Source of the DNA: Inquilinus ginsengisoli_B
Lineage (GTDB): Bacteria; Pseudomonadota; Alphaproteobacteria; DSM-16000; Inquilinaceae
Length of the DNA: 64,000 nucleotides
NCBI RefSeq assembly: GCF_050434925.1
Contig: NZ_JBNDJK010000001.1
Coordinates: 1-64,000 of the forward strand
Direction: 5' to 3'
The notes under the pieces were generated by a model, which saw only the letters and a program-made list of their open reading frames with translations, did not search any database and had not been told where the DNA came from. The position numbers and the translations under genes were made by a program. This document shows, in pieces, positions 32,442 through 40,345 of the stretch; within the stretch, counting starts at the first letter, position 1, and the number at the start of each line of letters is the position of its first letter.

Positions 32442-32469
32442 ATTTAAGAGAACGGTGGAAACGGGTCAA
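32442..32469 (-). promoter_or_regulatory. groESL promoter
   Basis: On the minus strand TTGACC (32464-32469) and TTAAAT (32442-32447) are 16 nt apart, immediately upstream of CIRCE. The preceding CTTGAC could also serve as the -35 of an RpoH promoter. The -35 lies only 20 nt after the dctM stop. Confidence 0.65.
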
Positions 32470-32488
32470 GGCCCGTGCGCAGATTCTC

Positions 32489-33769
32489 TCAGCGGAAGAC
32501 CGCGGGCAGCCACAGCGAGAGCGCGGGAATATAGGTCACGGCCAGCAGCACCGCGATCGAGGCGCCGAAGAACGGCCAGATCGTGCGCATCGCCTCGCGA
32601 ATCGTGATCTTGCCGACGGCGCAGCTGACGAACAGCACCGAGCCGACCGGCGGCGTGTTCAGGCCGATGCCGGCGTTGAGGATCAGGATCACGCCGAAAT
32701 GCACCGGGTCGATGCCGAAGGCCTTGACCACCGGCAGCAGCACCGGGGTGCAGATGATGATCATCGGCGCCATGTCCATGAAGGTGCCGAGAATCAGCAG
32801 CGCGACATTGATCAGCAGCAGCACCGTCAGCGGGTCGCTGGAGATGGCATGGATCGCCTGGACCGTCGCCGTCTGGACCTGCAGCAGCGCCATCAGCCAG
32901 CCGAAGGCGCCGGCGGTGCCGATCACCAGCAGCACCATGGCAGTGGTCCGCACCGCCCCCTGCACCGCCTCGACGAAGCCGTGCCAGTCGAGCTCGCGAT
33001 AGACCAGCAGCGCGACCAGAAAGGCGTAGATCACCGCGATGCAGGAGCTTTCGGTCGCGGTAAAGACGCCGGAGCGGACGCCGCCGAAGATGATGCCGAT
33101 CAGAAGGATGCCGGGCAGCGCCAGGACCAGGTAGCGGCCGACGGCGCGCAGCCCCGGGAACGGGTCGGATGGATAGCCGCGCCGGCGGGCGACGACATAG
33201 GCGGTGACCATCAGCGCGGCCGCCAGCAGCAGGCCGGGGATGATTCCGGCGGTGAACAGGTCGGCGATCGAGACGTTGCCGCCCGCCGCGATCGAATAGA
33301 GGATCATGTTGTTCGACGGCGGGATCATCAGCGCGATGATCGCGGAGTTGGCGGTGACGTTGACCGCGTAGTCCCGGGCGTAGCCCCGCGCGGCCATCTG
33401 CGGGATCATCAGCCCGCCGATCGCCGAGGCGTCGGCCACCGCCGAGCCGGAGATGCCGCCGAACAGGGTCGAGGCGACGACATTGACCTGGCCCAGGCCG
33501 CCGCGCATATGGCCGACCAGGCTGGCAGCGAAGCGGATCAGCCGCGCCGCGATGCCGCCGCGGATCATCAGGTCGCCGGCGAAGATGAAGAACGGGATCG
33601 CCATCATGGCGAAGGCGTTCATGCCGGAATTGATCTGCTGGAACACCACCACCGGCGGCAGGCCCATATAGAGCACCGTCGCCAGCGCAGAGATGCCGAG
33701 GCAGAAGGCGATCGGCATGCCCATGAAGATCAGCAGCGTGAAACCGCCGAACAGGACCCACAGCTCCAT
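32489..33769 (-). CDS. dctM: TRAP transporter large permease (DctM)
   Basis: This 426-aa inner-membrane protein is the ion-coupled permease of a tripartite ATP-independent transporter. It has about 12 hydrophobic segments and the DctM signatures FAGDLMIRGGIAARLI, GGISGSAVADASAIG, MIPPSNNMILYS and LNAGIGLNTPPVG. Its ATG overlaps the dctQ stop by one base (TGATG). No rho-independent terminator is visible after it; the groES promoter follows at once. Confidence 0.94.
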   Translation of the reverse strand: MELWVLFGGFTLLIFMGMPIAFCLGISALATVLYMGLPPVVVFQQINSGMNAFAMMAIPFFIFAGDLMIRGGIAARLIRFAASLVGHMRGGLGQVNVVASTLFGGISGSAVADASAIGGLMIPQMAARGYARDYAVNVTANSAIIALMIPPSNNMILYSIAAGGNVSIADLFTAGIIPGLLLAAALMVTAYVVARRRGYPSDPFPGLRAVGRYLVLALPGILLIGIIFGGVRSGVFTATESSCIAVIYAFLVALLVYRELDWHGFVEAVQGAVRTTAMVLLVIGTAGAFGWLMALLQVQTATVQAIHAISSDPLTVLLLINVALLILGTFMDMAPMIIICTPVLLPVVKAFGIDPVHFGVILILNAGIGLNTPPVGSVLFVSCAVGKITIREAMRTIWPFFGASIAVLLAVTYIPALSLWLPAVFR

Positions 33770-34293
33770 CACGCCAGCTCCTGCACGCCTTCGACCGCCG
33801 CCTCGTGCTCGACGCCGGCAATCTGTTCGAACAACCGCTCGGCGGCGAACAGCGCAATCAGCGCGCCACCGATGACCAGGGGGATGAAGTCGAAGCCGCC
33901 CGGCAGGTCGAGCACCGGGATGGTCGCGGTCCAGGTGCCGATCGCCAACTGGACCGAATACCAGACCATGGCGACGCCGAAGCCGAGGATCAGCAGCAGG
34001 TTGACCGCCTCCAGCACCCGGTTGACCCCCGCCGGCAGCACCTGCTGCAGCAGGTCGAGGCCGAGGTGGAAGCTCTCGCGCACCCCGACCGCGGCGCCGA
34101 GCAGGATGAACCAGCCCATCAGTTGCAGGGTCACCGGCTCGGCCCAGCTCGGCGTGTCGTTCAGCACGTAGCGGGCGAAGACCTGCCAGCCGACGGTGAC
34201 GGTCATCGCCAGCATGCCGAAGCCGGCCACCCAAAGGGCGCCGGTGGACAGGACGCCGAGGGTCCGGCGGGTCAGAGCCAGGACGGAAGCCAT
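33769..34293 (-). CDS. dctQ: TRAP transporter small permease (DctQ)
   Basis: This 174-aa protein has four predicted transmembrane helices and the DctQ motifs WQVFARYVLNDTPSWAEP and RESFHLGLDLL. It is the small membrane subunit that pairs with DctM. The ATG at 34293 is favoured because the family N-terminus starts there; a 20-codon-longer frame would read through the terminator-like hairpin upstream. Confidence 0.92.
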   Translation of the reverse strand: MASVLALTRRTLGVLSTGALWVAGFGMLAMTVTVGWQVFARYVLNDTPSWAEPVTLQLMGWFILLGAAVGVRESFHLGLDLLQQVLPAGVNRVLEAVNLLLILGFGVAMVWYSVQLAIGTWTATIPVLDLPGGFDFIPLVIGGALIALFAAERLFEQIAGVEHEAAVEGVQELA

Positions 34294-34313
34294 TCCGACC
34301 GATCTCCCATGAC

Positions 34314-34344
34314 AAAAAGGCCGGCCCCGCGCACGGGGCCGGCC
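34314..34344 (-). terminator. Hairpin with T-tract between dctP and dctQ
   Basis: On the minus strand an 11-bp perfect GC stem (GGCCGGCCCCG with its complement, 4-nt loop) is followed by five T, 14 nt after the dctP stop. It has the form of an intrinsic terminator. Partial readthrough, or 3'-end protection of the dctP message, would give more binding protein than permease. Confidence 0.85.
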
Positions 34345-34357
34345 GGATGGCACAACG

Positions 34358-35326
34358 TCACTGCACCGCGCGGATGCGCTCCACCAGCGACTTCATCGCG
34401 TCGGTGGTGACGAATTTGTCGTAGACCGGCCCCATCGCGGCCGAGAACGCCGCCTTGTCGACGGTGATGATCTCGCCGCCGCCGGCCCGCACCTTCGCCT
34501 CCGACTCCTTTTCCCGCGCGGTCCACAGCTCGCGCATCTTGGCCACTGATTCCTTGGCCGCCTGGCGCAGCGTTGCCTGGTCGTCGGGCGACAGCTTGTC
34601 CCAGGCGATCTTCGAGATCACCAGCACCTCGGGGGTCAGCGAATGCTCGGTCAGGGTGTAGTGCTTCGCCACTTCGAAGTGGCGCGAGGACTCGTAGGAC
34701 GGCCAGTTGTTCTCCGCCCCGTCGACGACCCCGGTCTCCAGCGACGAATAGACCTCGCCGAACGCCATCGGCGTCGGGTTGGCACCGAAGGCCTGCATCA
34801 TCGCGATCCACAGGTCGGATTGCTGGACCCGCAGCTTCAGGCCCTTCATGTCCTCGATCGAGTGGATCGCCTTCTTGGTGGTGTAGAAGGAGCGGGCGCC
34901 GGAATCGTAGAAGGCCAGGCCGACCAGCCCGTGCGGCTCGAACGCCTTCAGGATCTCGTCGCCGATCGGGCCGTCCACCACCTTGTGCATGTGGTCGACC
35001 GAGCGGAACAGGAAGGGCAGCCCCAGCACCTGCGTCTCCGGCACCAGGTTGTTGAACGGCGCCGTGTTCACCCGGTTCATGTCGATCACGCCGAACCGGG
35101 TCTGCTCGATCGTGTCCTTCTCGGCGCCGAGCTGGGCGTTGTTGAACACCTGGATCTTGATCCGCCCGCCGGTGCGCTGCTCCATCAGCTCGCCGAGATA
35201 TTGCACCGCCACCACCGTCGGATAACCGTCGGGGTGGATATCGGCCGAACGCAGCGTCTGCGCCGAAGCCGGAAGGGCGGCCAGCGACAGCGCCGCCCCC
35301 AGGACCAATGCCGCAATGGATCTCAC
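34358..35326 (-). CDS. dctP: TRAP transporter periplasmic substrate-binding protein (DctP)
   Basis: This 322-aa protein has a Sec signal peptide ending LPASAQ and the DctP fold: LGELMEQRTGGRIKIQVF, LPFLFRSVDHMHKV, and KGLKLRVQQSD with the conserved Arg that grips the ligand carboxylate, then GVVDGAENNW. It looks like the large group that binds C4-dicarboxylates, sugar acids and related carboxylates; the true ligand is not readable. Translation starts at a GTG (35326) behind GGGGAGG. It is divergent from a GntR/FCD regulator. Confidence 0.93.
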   Translation of the reverse strand: MRSIAALVLGAALSLAALPASAQTLRSADIHPDGYPTVVAVQYLGELMEQRTGGRIKIQVFNNAQLGAEKDTIEQTRFGVIDMNRVNTAPFNNLVPETQVLGLPFLFRSVDHMHKVVDGPIGDEILKAFEPHGLVGLAFYDSGARSFYTTKKAIHSIEDMKGLKLRVQQSDLWIAMMQAFGANPTPMAFGEVYSSLETGVVDGAENNWPSYESSRHFEVAKHYTLTEHSLTPEVLVISKIAWDKLSPDDQATLRQAAKESVAKMRELWTAREKESEAKVRAGGGEIITVDKAAFSAAMGPVYDKFVTTDAMKSLVERIRAVQ

Positions 35327-35369
35327 GAAACGCCTCCCCTTTGATCGCCTGGTATAATCAGGCCGCCGT

Positions 35370-35400
35370 CTAGTATGGTAAGAGTGAGCCTAGTATGGTA
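35370..35400. promoter_or_regulatory. Tandem CTAGTATGGTA operator repeats
   Basis: CTAGTATGGTA occurs at 35370-35380 and again at 35390-35400, exactly 20 bp apart (two helical turns), in the 111-bp region between dctP and the GntR gene. On the minus strand the dctP-proximal copy overlaps TTACCA, which with TTATAC (18-nt spacing) forms a plausible dctP promoter. It is the likely binding site of the GntR protein. Confidence 0.6.
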
Positions 35401-35437
35401 CTTGACCTGATGCAATATCCGTCGCGAGCCTGACCGC

Positions 35438-36118
35438 ATGGCGCCACTCGATCTGCTCGACCAGACCACCAGCATCGCCCGGCTGATCGAGCTGGAGATC
35501 CGCAAGGCCATCGTCACCCTGGCCATGCAGCCCGGTGCGCCGCTGTCGGAGCAGGAGATCGCGCTGCGCTACGGCGTGTCGCGGCAGCCGGTGCGGGAGG
35601 CCTTCATCGCCCTCGCCCGGTCCGGCCTGGTCGAGATTCTGCCGCGGCGCGGCACCTTCGTGGTCAAGATCTCGGTCGAACGGATGCTGGAGGCGCGCTT
35701 CGTCCGCGAATCGCTGGAGAGCGCGGTGGTGCGGCGCGCCTGCGAGCGCTTCGATGCCCGGGTCCGCACCCGCATCGATTTCCACCTCGAGGCGCAGGAG
35801 CTGGCGGCGTCGGCGGGCGAGCATTACGAGTTCCAGCGCGCCGACGAGGCCTTCCATGCGGCGATCGCCGAGGGCGCCGGCTGTCCATCGGCCTGGACCG
35901 TGATCGAGGACCTGAAGGCGCATATGGACCGCGTCTGCCACCTGACGCTGCCTTCGGCCTCATCCCTGCCGGGGCTGATCGAACAGCACCGGGTGATCCT
36001 CGCGGCGATCGACCGTCGCGATCCGGATGGCGCCGAGGCGGCGCTGCGGGCGCATCTGTCGGAGATCCTGCGGGCCCTGCCGACGGTGCAGCGCGACCAT
36101 CGCGACCTGTTCGCCTAA
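35438..36118 (+). CDS. GntR family regulator with FCD domain
   Basis: This 226-aa protein has a winged helix-turn-helix (LSEQEIALRYGVSRQPVREAFIALARSGLVEILPRRGTFV region, residues 38-75) and a C-terminal FCD ligand domain (about 90-215) with the usual metal- or ligand-binding Asp/His residues such as DEAFHAAI and EQHRVILAAI. It is divergent from the TRAP operon and likely represses it until the transported acid binds. Confidence 0.92.
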   Translation: MAPLDLLDQTTSIARLIELEIRKAIVTLAMQPGAPLSEQEIALRYGVSRQPVREAFIALARSGLVEILPRRGTFVVKISVERMLEARFVRESLESAVVRRACERFDARVRTRIDFHLEAQELAASAGEHYEFQRADEAFHAAIAEGAGCPSAWTVIEDLKAHMDRVCHLTLPSASSLPGLIEQHRVILAAIDRRDPDGAEAALRAHLSEILRALPTVQRDHRDLFA

Positions 36119-36123
36119 TGGCC

Positions 36124-36159
36124 GCAGCAGATTTGGCAGCACTCCTGCCGGGTTGCTGC
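36124..36159 (+). terminator. Hairpin after the GntR gene
   Basis: GCAGCA pairs with TGCTGC and an inner GGCAG pairs with CTGCC, 6 nt after the regulator's stop. An unusually AT-rich run (36159-36185) follows, which may act as a loose U-tract or hold the usg promoter. Confidence 0.5.
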
Positions 36160-36269
36160 TAATATATTGATATTATTACATATACCCTTGCCCGCATCGG
36201 AAATCCACATCACATTTCTTTCATAGACCCGCCCGTCAAGGCGGGCCTGCGGAAAGGGATGGTGAAGGA

Positions 36270-36533
36270 ATGACCGATCTGGAACGTCAGCTGCAGGGCT
36301 ACCGTCTGACCACCGCGGAGATCCTGTATCATCTGCCCGATCATCCGGGGCTGCTGCAGACCTTCGTGTGGCAGAAGCTCGACCTCGCCCCGCGCTTCCC
36401 GGAGCTGCATCGGTTCCTCGACTTCTGGAGCCACAATATCGAAGGCAGGCTGCACTCGGTCCGGGTTGCCGCCGCCAGCGTGGTCAAACCGGCCGATCTG
36501 CGGCTCTGCGACGCCGAGTTCCGGCTGCACTGA
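36270..36533 (+). CDS. Usg family protein
   Basis: This 87-aa protein matches the Usg family of alphaproteobacteria: LTTAEILYHLPDHPGLLQTF, then a WQ...DLAPRFPELHRFLDFW segment and GRLHSVRVA. Usg proteins were named from a gene beside a Caulobacter tryptophan gene; the function is unknown. AAAGGGATGGTGAAGGA precedes the ATG. No trp gene is adjacent here. Confidence 0.9.
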   Translation: MTDLERQLQGYRLTTAEILYHLPDHPGLLQTFVWQKLDLAPRFPELHRFLDFWSHNIEGRLHSVRVAAASVVKPADLRLCDAEFRLH

Positions 36534-36868
36534 GATCAGGATTGAAGAGGCAGGTCGGCGGCGGGGCCGTTAAAATGCCCCGCCGCCGCCCGTGACCTGG
36601 AGGGGGGATCCGGTCACGGGGTCCTGCATCACACGGCTGCGACGGGGAGGGATCCGCCGGGCCGCCGAGGCCCGCCGCTGGTGGGCGACCGAAGCCGCTC
36701 GCAACCCAGCGCCGTTGGGGCCTCACCCCTCCTAACAATGCGCTCCGCGATCGGTTCCCGGGAAATATCGCTCCCCGCTTCGGCCGCGCGACGCCCATGC
36801 GCCGGCCGCGGATGACGCCCGCCGCCCCGTCTTGCTACCCTCCGCCGCGAAGTCAGGGAGAGGTCAGC
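36534..36868. other. Intergenic region with two inverted repeats
   Basis: This 335-nt gap holds no convincing gene. GGCGGCGGGG (36557-36566) pairs with CCCCGCCGCC (36578-36587) around an 11-nt AT-rich loop, and CCGTGACC (36590-36597) pairs with GGTCACGG (36612-36619). The first may end the usg transcript although no T-tract follows. The remainder should contain the aminotransferase promoter. Confidence 0.6.
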
Positions 36869-38047
36869 GTGGACGGACATATAGCGGCGGGTCTTCTGGG
36901 CGGCATCCGCCCCGACATCGCGCGGCTGCCGGAAAGCGGCATCGTCGAGGTGGTCAATGCCGGGCGCGGCAAGCCCGGTCTGATCCCGCTATGGGTCGGC
37001 GAGGGCGACCAGCCGACGCCGGCCTTCATCGCCGAGGCGGCCAACCGGGCCCTGCTCGAGGGCCAGACCTTCTACACCTGGCAGCGCGGCATCCCGCCGC
37101 TGCGCGAGGCCCTGGCCGGCTATGTCGGCCGGATCGCCGGGACTACGGTGTCGCCGAGCCGGATCTACGTCACGATCGGCGGCATGCAGGCGATCATGAT
37201 GACCATGCAGGCGCTGGTCGGGCCGGGCGACGAGGTGGTCCTGCCCGCCCCGGTCTGGCCGAACATCTTCAGCGCCGTCGAGATCGCCGGCGGCCGCACC
37301 GTGCCGGTGCCGATCGGGGTCGAGAACGGCCATTGGCGGCTGGACCTGGATCGGCTGTTCGCCGCCTGCGGCCCGCGCACCCGCGCCCTGTTCCTGAACA
37401 GCCCCGGCAACCCGACCGGCTGGACGCTGACGGCGGAGGAGCAGAAGGCGATCCTCGATTTCTGCCGCGCCCGCGGCATCTGGATCGTCGCCGACGAGGT
37501 CTATGCCCGCTTCGTCTACGACCGGCCCGTCGCGCCGTCCTTCCTGTCGATCGCCGCGCCGCAGGACCGGCTGGTGGTGGTCAACACCTTCTCCAAGAAC
37601 TGGGCGATGACCGGCTGGCGCATCGGCTGGGTGGTGGCGTCGGAGGAGCTGGGGCAGGTCTATGAGAACCTGCAGCAGTTCAACACCTCGGGCGTGCCGA
37701 CCTTCCTGCAGCATGGCGCGGTCGCCGCGATCGAGCAGGGCGAGGACTTCATCCAGAGCCAGGTCGACCGCTGCCGCACCGCGCGCGACCTGGTGATCGG
37801 CCGGCTGTCCGAAGCGCCGCGGGTCCGGCTGACCCGCCCGGACGGCGCCTTCTACCTGTTCTTCCGGGTCGAGGGCGAACCGGACAGCCGGGCCCTGGCG
37901 CTGCGCCTGCTGCACGAAGCCAATGTCGGCCTCGCCCCCGGTTCGGCCTTCGGGCCTGGCGGCGAGGGCCATCTGCGGCTGTGCTTCGCCGGATCGGTCG
38001 AGCGGCTGCAGACCGCGATGGACCGCCTGCTGCCCGCGCTGTCGTGA
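36869..38047 (+). CDS. Pyridoxal-phosphate aminotransferase, class I/II
   Basis: This 392-aa fold-type I aminotransferase has the PLP lysine K243 in NTFSKNWAMTGWRIGW, the Asn/Pro loop LNSPGNPTGWTLT, Asp and Tyr of VADEVYARF, and the C-terminal Arg region HLRLCFAGS that binds the substrate carboxylate. Aspartate- or aromatic-type activity is likely but substrate specificity is not assigned. Translation likely starts at GTG 36869, behind GGGAGAGG; the longer frame upstream is proline-rich and non-homologous. Confidence 0.9.
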   Translation: MDGHIAAGLLGGIRPDIARLPESGIVEVVNAGRGKPGLIPLWVGEGDQPTPAFIAEAANRALLEGQTFYTWQRGIPPLREALAGYVGRIAGTTVSPSRIYVTIGGMQAIMMTMQALVGPGDEVVLPAPVWPNIFSAVEIAGGRTVPVPIGVENGHWRLDLDRLFAACGPRTRALFLNSPGNPTGWTLTAEEQKAILDFCRARGIWIVADEVYARFVYDRPVAPSFLSIAAPQDRLVVVNTFSKNWAMTGWRIGWVVASEELGQVYENLQQFNTSGVPTFLQHGAVAAIEQGEDFIQSQVDRCRTARDLVIGRLSEAPRVRLTRPDGAFYLFFRVEGEPDSRALALRLLHEANVGLAPGSAFGPGGEGHLRLCFAGSVERLQTAMDRLLPALS

Positions 38048-38114
38048 CCTGCGGCATTCATACATTTCATCTGCACACCCGTCGGGCATTGTTCGTTGCC
38101 TCTCCCGCTTGTGG

Positions 38115-38369
38115 GGCCTTTTCAGAACGCCACCGTTCGGGCCGACCTATCCCTTTTCATCCTCCCCCTCCCCTTGCGGGAGGGGGGAAGGGAGAGGGGT
38201 TTGGCGCCGCTGGAATTGACGGTGGGCGTCACCACCGGCCCCGCAGGAATCCTGACCGATTTCACACCGGCTCCCGTCATCGACACCCCCTCCCCCTACC
38301 CCCTCCCGCGAGGGGAGGGGGAGAATGGAAAGCACGCGTCGGTCCAAGTGATCGAATTCTGAAAAGGCC
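38115..38369. repeat. 255-bp element bounded by 13-bp perfect inverted repeats
   Basis: GGCCTTTTCAGAA (38115-38127) and its exact complement TTCTGAAAAGGCC (38357-38369) bound this stretch. Inside are two GC-rich hairpins of the widespread type CCCTCCC...GGGAGGG (about 38162-38190 and 38286-38322). No reading frame inside looks like a protein. The structure resembles a small non-autonomous mobile repeat (MITE-like) or a dispersed repeat cassette. It fills most of the 361-nt gap between the aminotransferase and GNAT genes. Confidence 0.65.
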
Positions 38370-38408
38370 TCGCAAACCCGCCGCAGCCGTCGTGGCTGGA
38401 GGTCGGCC

Positions 38409-39176
38409 GTGAACCGGGTGCTGCTGCAGCGCCTGGTCCCCAACACCCTGGCGGCCGCGACCGAGGGCCGGCAGCGCGCCGATGTCGGCCCCTTCGCGCT
38501 GTTCGTCTCCGAGGCCAGCGACGACCCGATCCAGAGCTTCGCCGTGCCGGTCGCCCCGGCCCCCGACTGGCGGCCGGCGGTGGCCGAGCTGCAACAGGCC
38601 TTCGACGCCGCCGGCCGGCGCTTCCGCGTCGAGTTCTTTCGCGAGTTGCATCCCGCCTTGTCCCCGACGCTCTATGCCATGGGCTATGAGCGCGAGATGG
38701 AGGCGCCGCTGATGATCCTGCATCGCGACGCCTACAGGCCCGCCGCGAACAGCCCGGCCCATCTGCTGACGGCGGAGGACGAGACGGCGCTCGACGGGCT
38801 GATGCTGGTCCAGCATGAGGCCTTCGACCAGCCGCTGGACGCCGCCGGGGCGGCGGATTTCCGCGCCCGGCTGCGCCAAGGCCTGGCCCGCGGCAGCCGG
38901 CGGGCCGCCCTCGTCCGGCTCGATGGAATTCCCGCGGCGAGCGGGCTGTTGCTGATCGGCGGCGACACGGCCGAGCTGGCGGCGGTTGGGACCCGGCCGG
39001 CCTTCCGCCGCCGCGGTCTGGCCGAGGCGGTGTGCCGCCGGCTGCTCGACGCCTATTTCGACGGCGGCGAGATGGCCTGGCTGTCCGCCGCGGCGGGGGC
39101 AGAGCCGCTCTACGCCAGGCTGGGCTTCCGTCCGGTCGGCACCCAGCTGAATTTCGGCAACACACGGACAAAATGA
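38409..39176 (+). CDS. GNAT family N-acetyltransferase
   Basis: This 255-aa protein carries a C-terminal GNAT fold: TAELAAVGTRPAFRRRGLAEAVCRRLL includes the acetyl-CoA-binding RRRGLA loop, and GAEPLYARLGFRPVGTQLNF is the usual end. The N-terminal half is a divergent domain of the same kind, so it may be a tandem GNAT. The acceptor is unknown. Translation starts at GTG 38409 with GGAGG upstream. Its stop overlaps the next gene's start (ATGA). Confidence 0.85.
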   Translation: MNRVLLQRLVPNTLAAATEGRQRADVGPFALFVSEASDDPIQSFAVPVAPAPDWRPAVAELQQAFDAAGRRFRVEFFRELHPALSPTLYAMGYEREMEAPLMILHRDAYRPAANSPAHLLTAEDETALDGLMLVQHEAFDQPLDAAGAADFRARLRQGLARGSRRAALVRLDGIPAASGLLLIGGDTAELAAVGTRPAFRRRGLAEAVCRRLLDAYFDGGEMAWLSAAAGAEPLYARLGFRPVGTQLNFGNTRTK

Positions 39177-39535
39177 GCAAGACGAGAGCGACACGCCGCC
39201 GGCCGACCGATCCCCTGACGCTGATGGTCGAGATGTCCGTCGCGGCCGGGCAGACGATCGGCCACCGCAGCCTGATGCTGGCGCTGGCCGCCGGCGATCC
39301 GGCGGCGCTGGGCCGTCCCGAATTTACCCGCATGGTGACCGAGAAGATGGCGGTGGCGGCCGAGACCGGGGTCCAGGTGGCGAGCCGGCTGGCGGCGGCG
39401 CAATGGGGCTGGGCCGGCTGGTTCGGCGCCCAGGCGCAGCTCGGCGCCGCCGCGCTGGCGGCCAGTCCGGCGACCACGTGGCAGCATTGGCTGACGGCGA
39501 GCACGGGCCAGGCCGCGGAGATGGCCAGCGGCTGA
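39173..39535 (+). CDS. Phasin-like protein, probably cut short by a frameshift
   Basis: This 120-aa protein has an Ala-rich helical body with RSLMLALAAGDPAALGRPEF, FTRMVTEKMAVAAETGVQV and tryptophan-rich AAAQWGWAGWF, the pattern of short alphaproteobacterial phasin-like proteins that coat polyhydroxyalkanoate granules. It stops at TGA just where relatives continue into a basic tail. That tail, ending AHRVASANAKRLGRKKR, is encoded in the next frame from 39535. One added base before 39533 would join them. The start overlaps the GNAT stop (ATGA). Confidence 0.65.
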   Translation: MSKTRATRRRPTDPLTLMVEMSVAAGQTIGHRSLMLALAAGDPAALGRPEFTRMVTEKMAVAAETGVQVASRLAAAQWGWAGWFGAQAQLGAAALAASPATTWQHWLTASTGQAAEMASG

Positions 39536-39630
39536 TGGCGGATGCCGCCGCCCTGGCCGATGCCGGCCTGGCCCCGGCCCATCGCGTCGCCTCGGCCAAT
39601 GCCAAGCGGCTGGGACGGAAGAAGCGGTAG
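39535..39630 (+). pseudogene. Displaced C-terminal tail of the phasin-like gene
   Basis: An ATG overlapping the preceding TGA opens a 31-codon frame, MADAAALADAGLAPAHRV followed by ASANAKRLGRKKR. The H-R-x-x-x-x-N-A-x-R-L-x-R pattern is the normal end of phasin-like proteins. It is either the frameshifted end of the gene before it or a translationally coupled micro-gene. Confidence 0.55.
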
Positions 39631-39718
39631 CATGGATCCTTCACCGGCGGCACCGGTCGCCGCTGGACAAATCTTTGGCGCCATGGATTGCTGGCCCCTC
39701 GCATAAGGAGCCGTCGCC

Positions 39719-40345
39719 ATGTCGCTCGACCTGTGGTTCGCCTTCCTGCTCGCCGCCTTCGTGGTCCTGATCATCCCGGGCCCGACCGTCACCCTGGTGC
39801 TGTCCTACGCGCTCGGCCGCGGCCGGTCGCATGCCTGGTGGATCGTGGCCGGCGTGGCGCTGGGCGACCTGACGGCGATGACCCTGTCGATGCTGGGGCT
39901 GGGCGCCCTGCTGGCGGCCTCGGCCGGCGCCTTCACCGTGCTGAAATGGATCGGCGCCGCCTATCTGGTCTATCTCGGCGTCAAGCTGTGGCGCGCCGCG
40001 CCCAAGGCGGACGGACTGGTGGCGCCGGATGCCGGCCGGTCGCCCCGCGCCATGCTGCTGCACGCCTTCGCGGTGACCGCGCTGAACCCGAAGAGCATCG
40101 TCTTCTTCGTCGCCTTCCTGCCGCAGTTCGTGCATCCGGAAGCGCCGCTGCTGCCGCAGATGGTGGTGCTGGAGGGCACGTTCGTCACCCTCGCCGCGCT
40201 GAACGCCGCCACCTATGCCTGGATCGGCGCCCGGCTGCGCGACACCATCGGCAAGCCGTCGGTGCTGCGCCTGATCAACCGGGCCGGCGCCGGCGTGCTG
40301 GTCGCCGCCGGCTTCGCCACCGCCGCCTGGAACCGGGCGAACTAG
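39719..40345 (+). CDS. LysE/RhtB family translocator
   Basis: This 208-aa inner-membrane protein has six hydrophobic segments, the N-terminal LIIPGPTVTLVLSYALGRG signature and LNPKSIVFFVAFLPQFV. It likely exports an amino acid or derivative. AAGGAG lies 9 nt before the ATG. Its stop shares the palindrome CTAG with the convergent asparaginase gene. It is the second LysE-family gene in the window. Confidence 0.9.
   Translation: MSLDLWFAFLLAAFVVLIIPGPTVTLVLSYALGRGRSHAWWIVAGVALGDLTAMTLSMLGLGALLAASAGAFTVLKWIGAAYLVYLGVKLWRAAPKADGLVAPDAGRSPRAMLLHAFAVTALNPKSIVFFVAFLPQFVHPEAPLLPQMVVLEGTFVTLAALNAATYAWIGARLRDTIGKPSVLRLINRAGAGVLVAAGFATAAWNRAN

Noticed and set aside
38162..38322. GC-rich hairpins as ordinary terminators of the aminotransferase gene
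   Set aside because: Neither has a T-tract, and both lie symmetrically within an inverted-repeat-bounded unit, so a repeat element explains them better.
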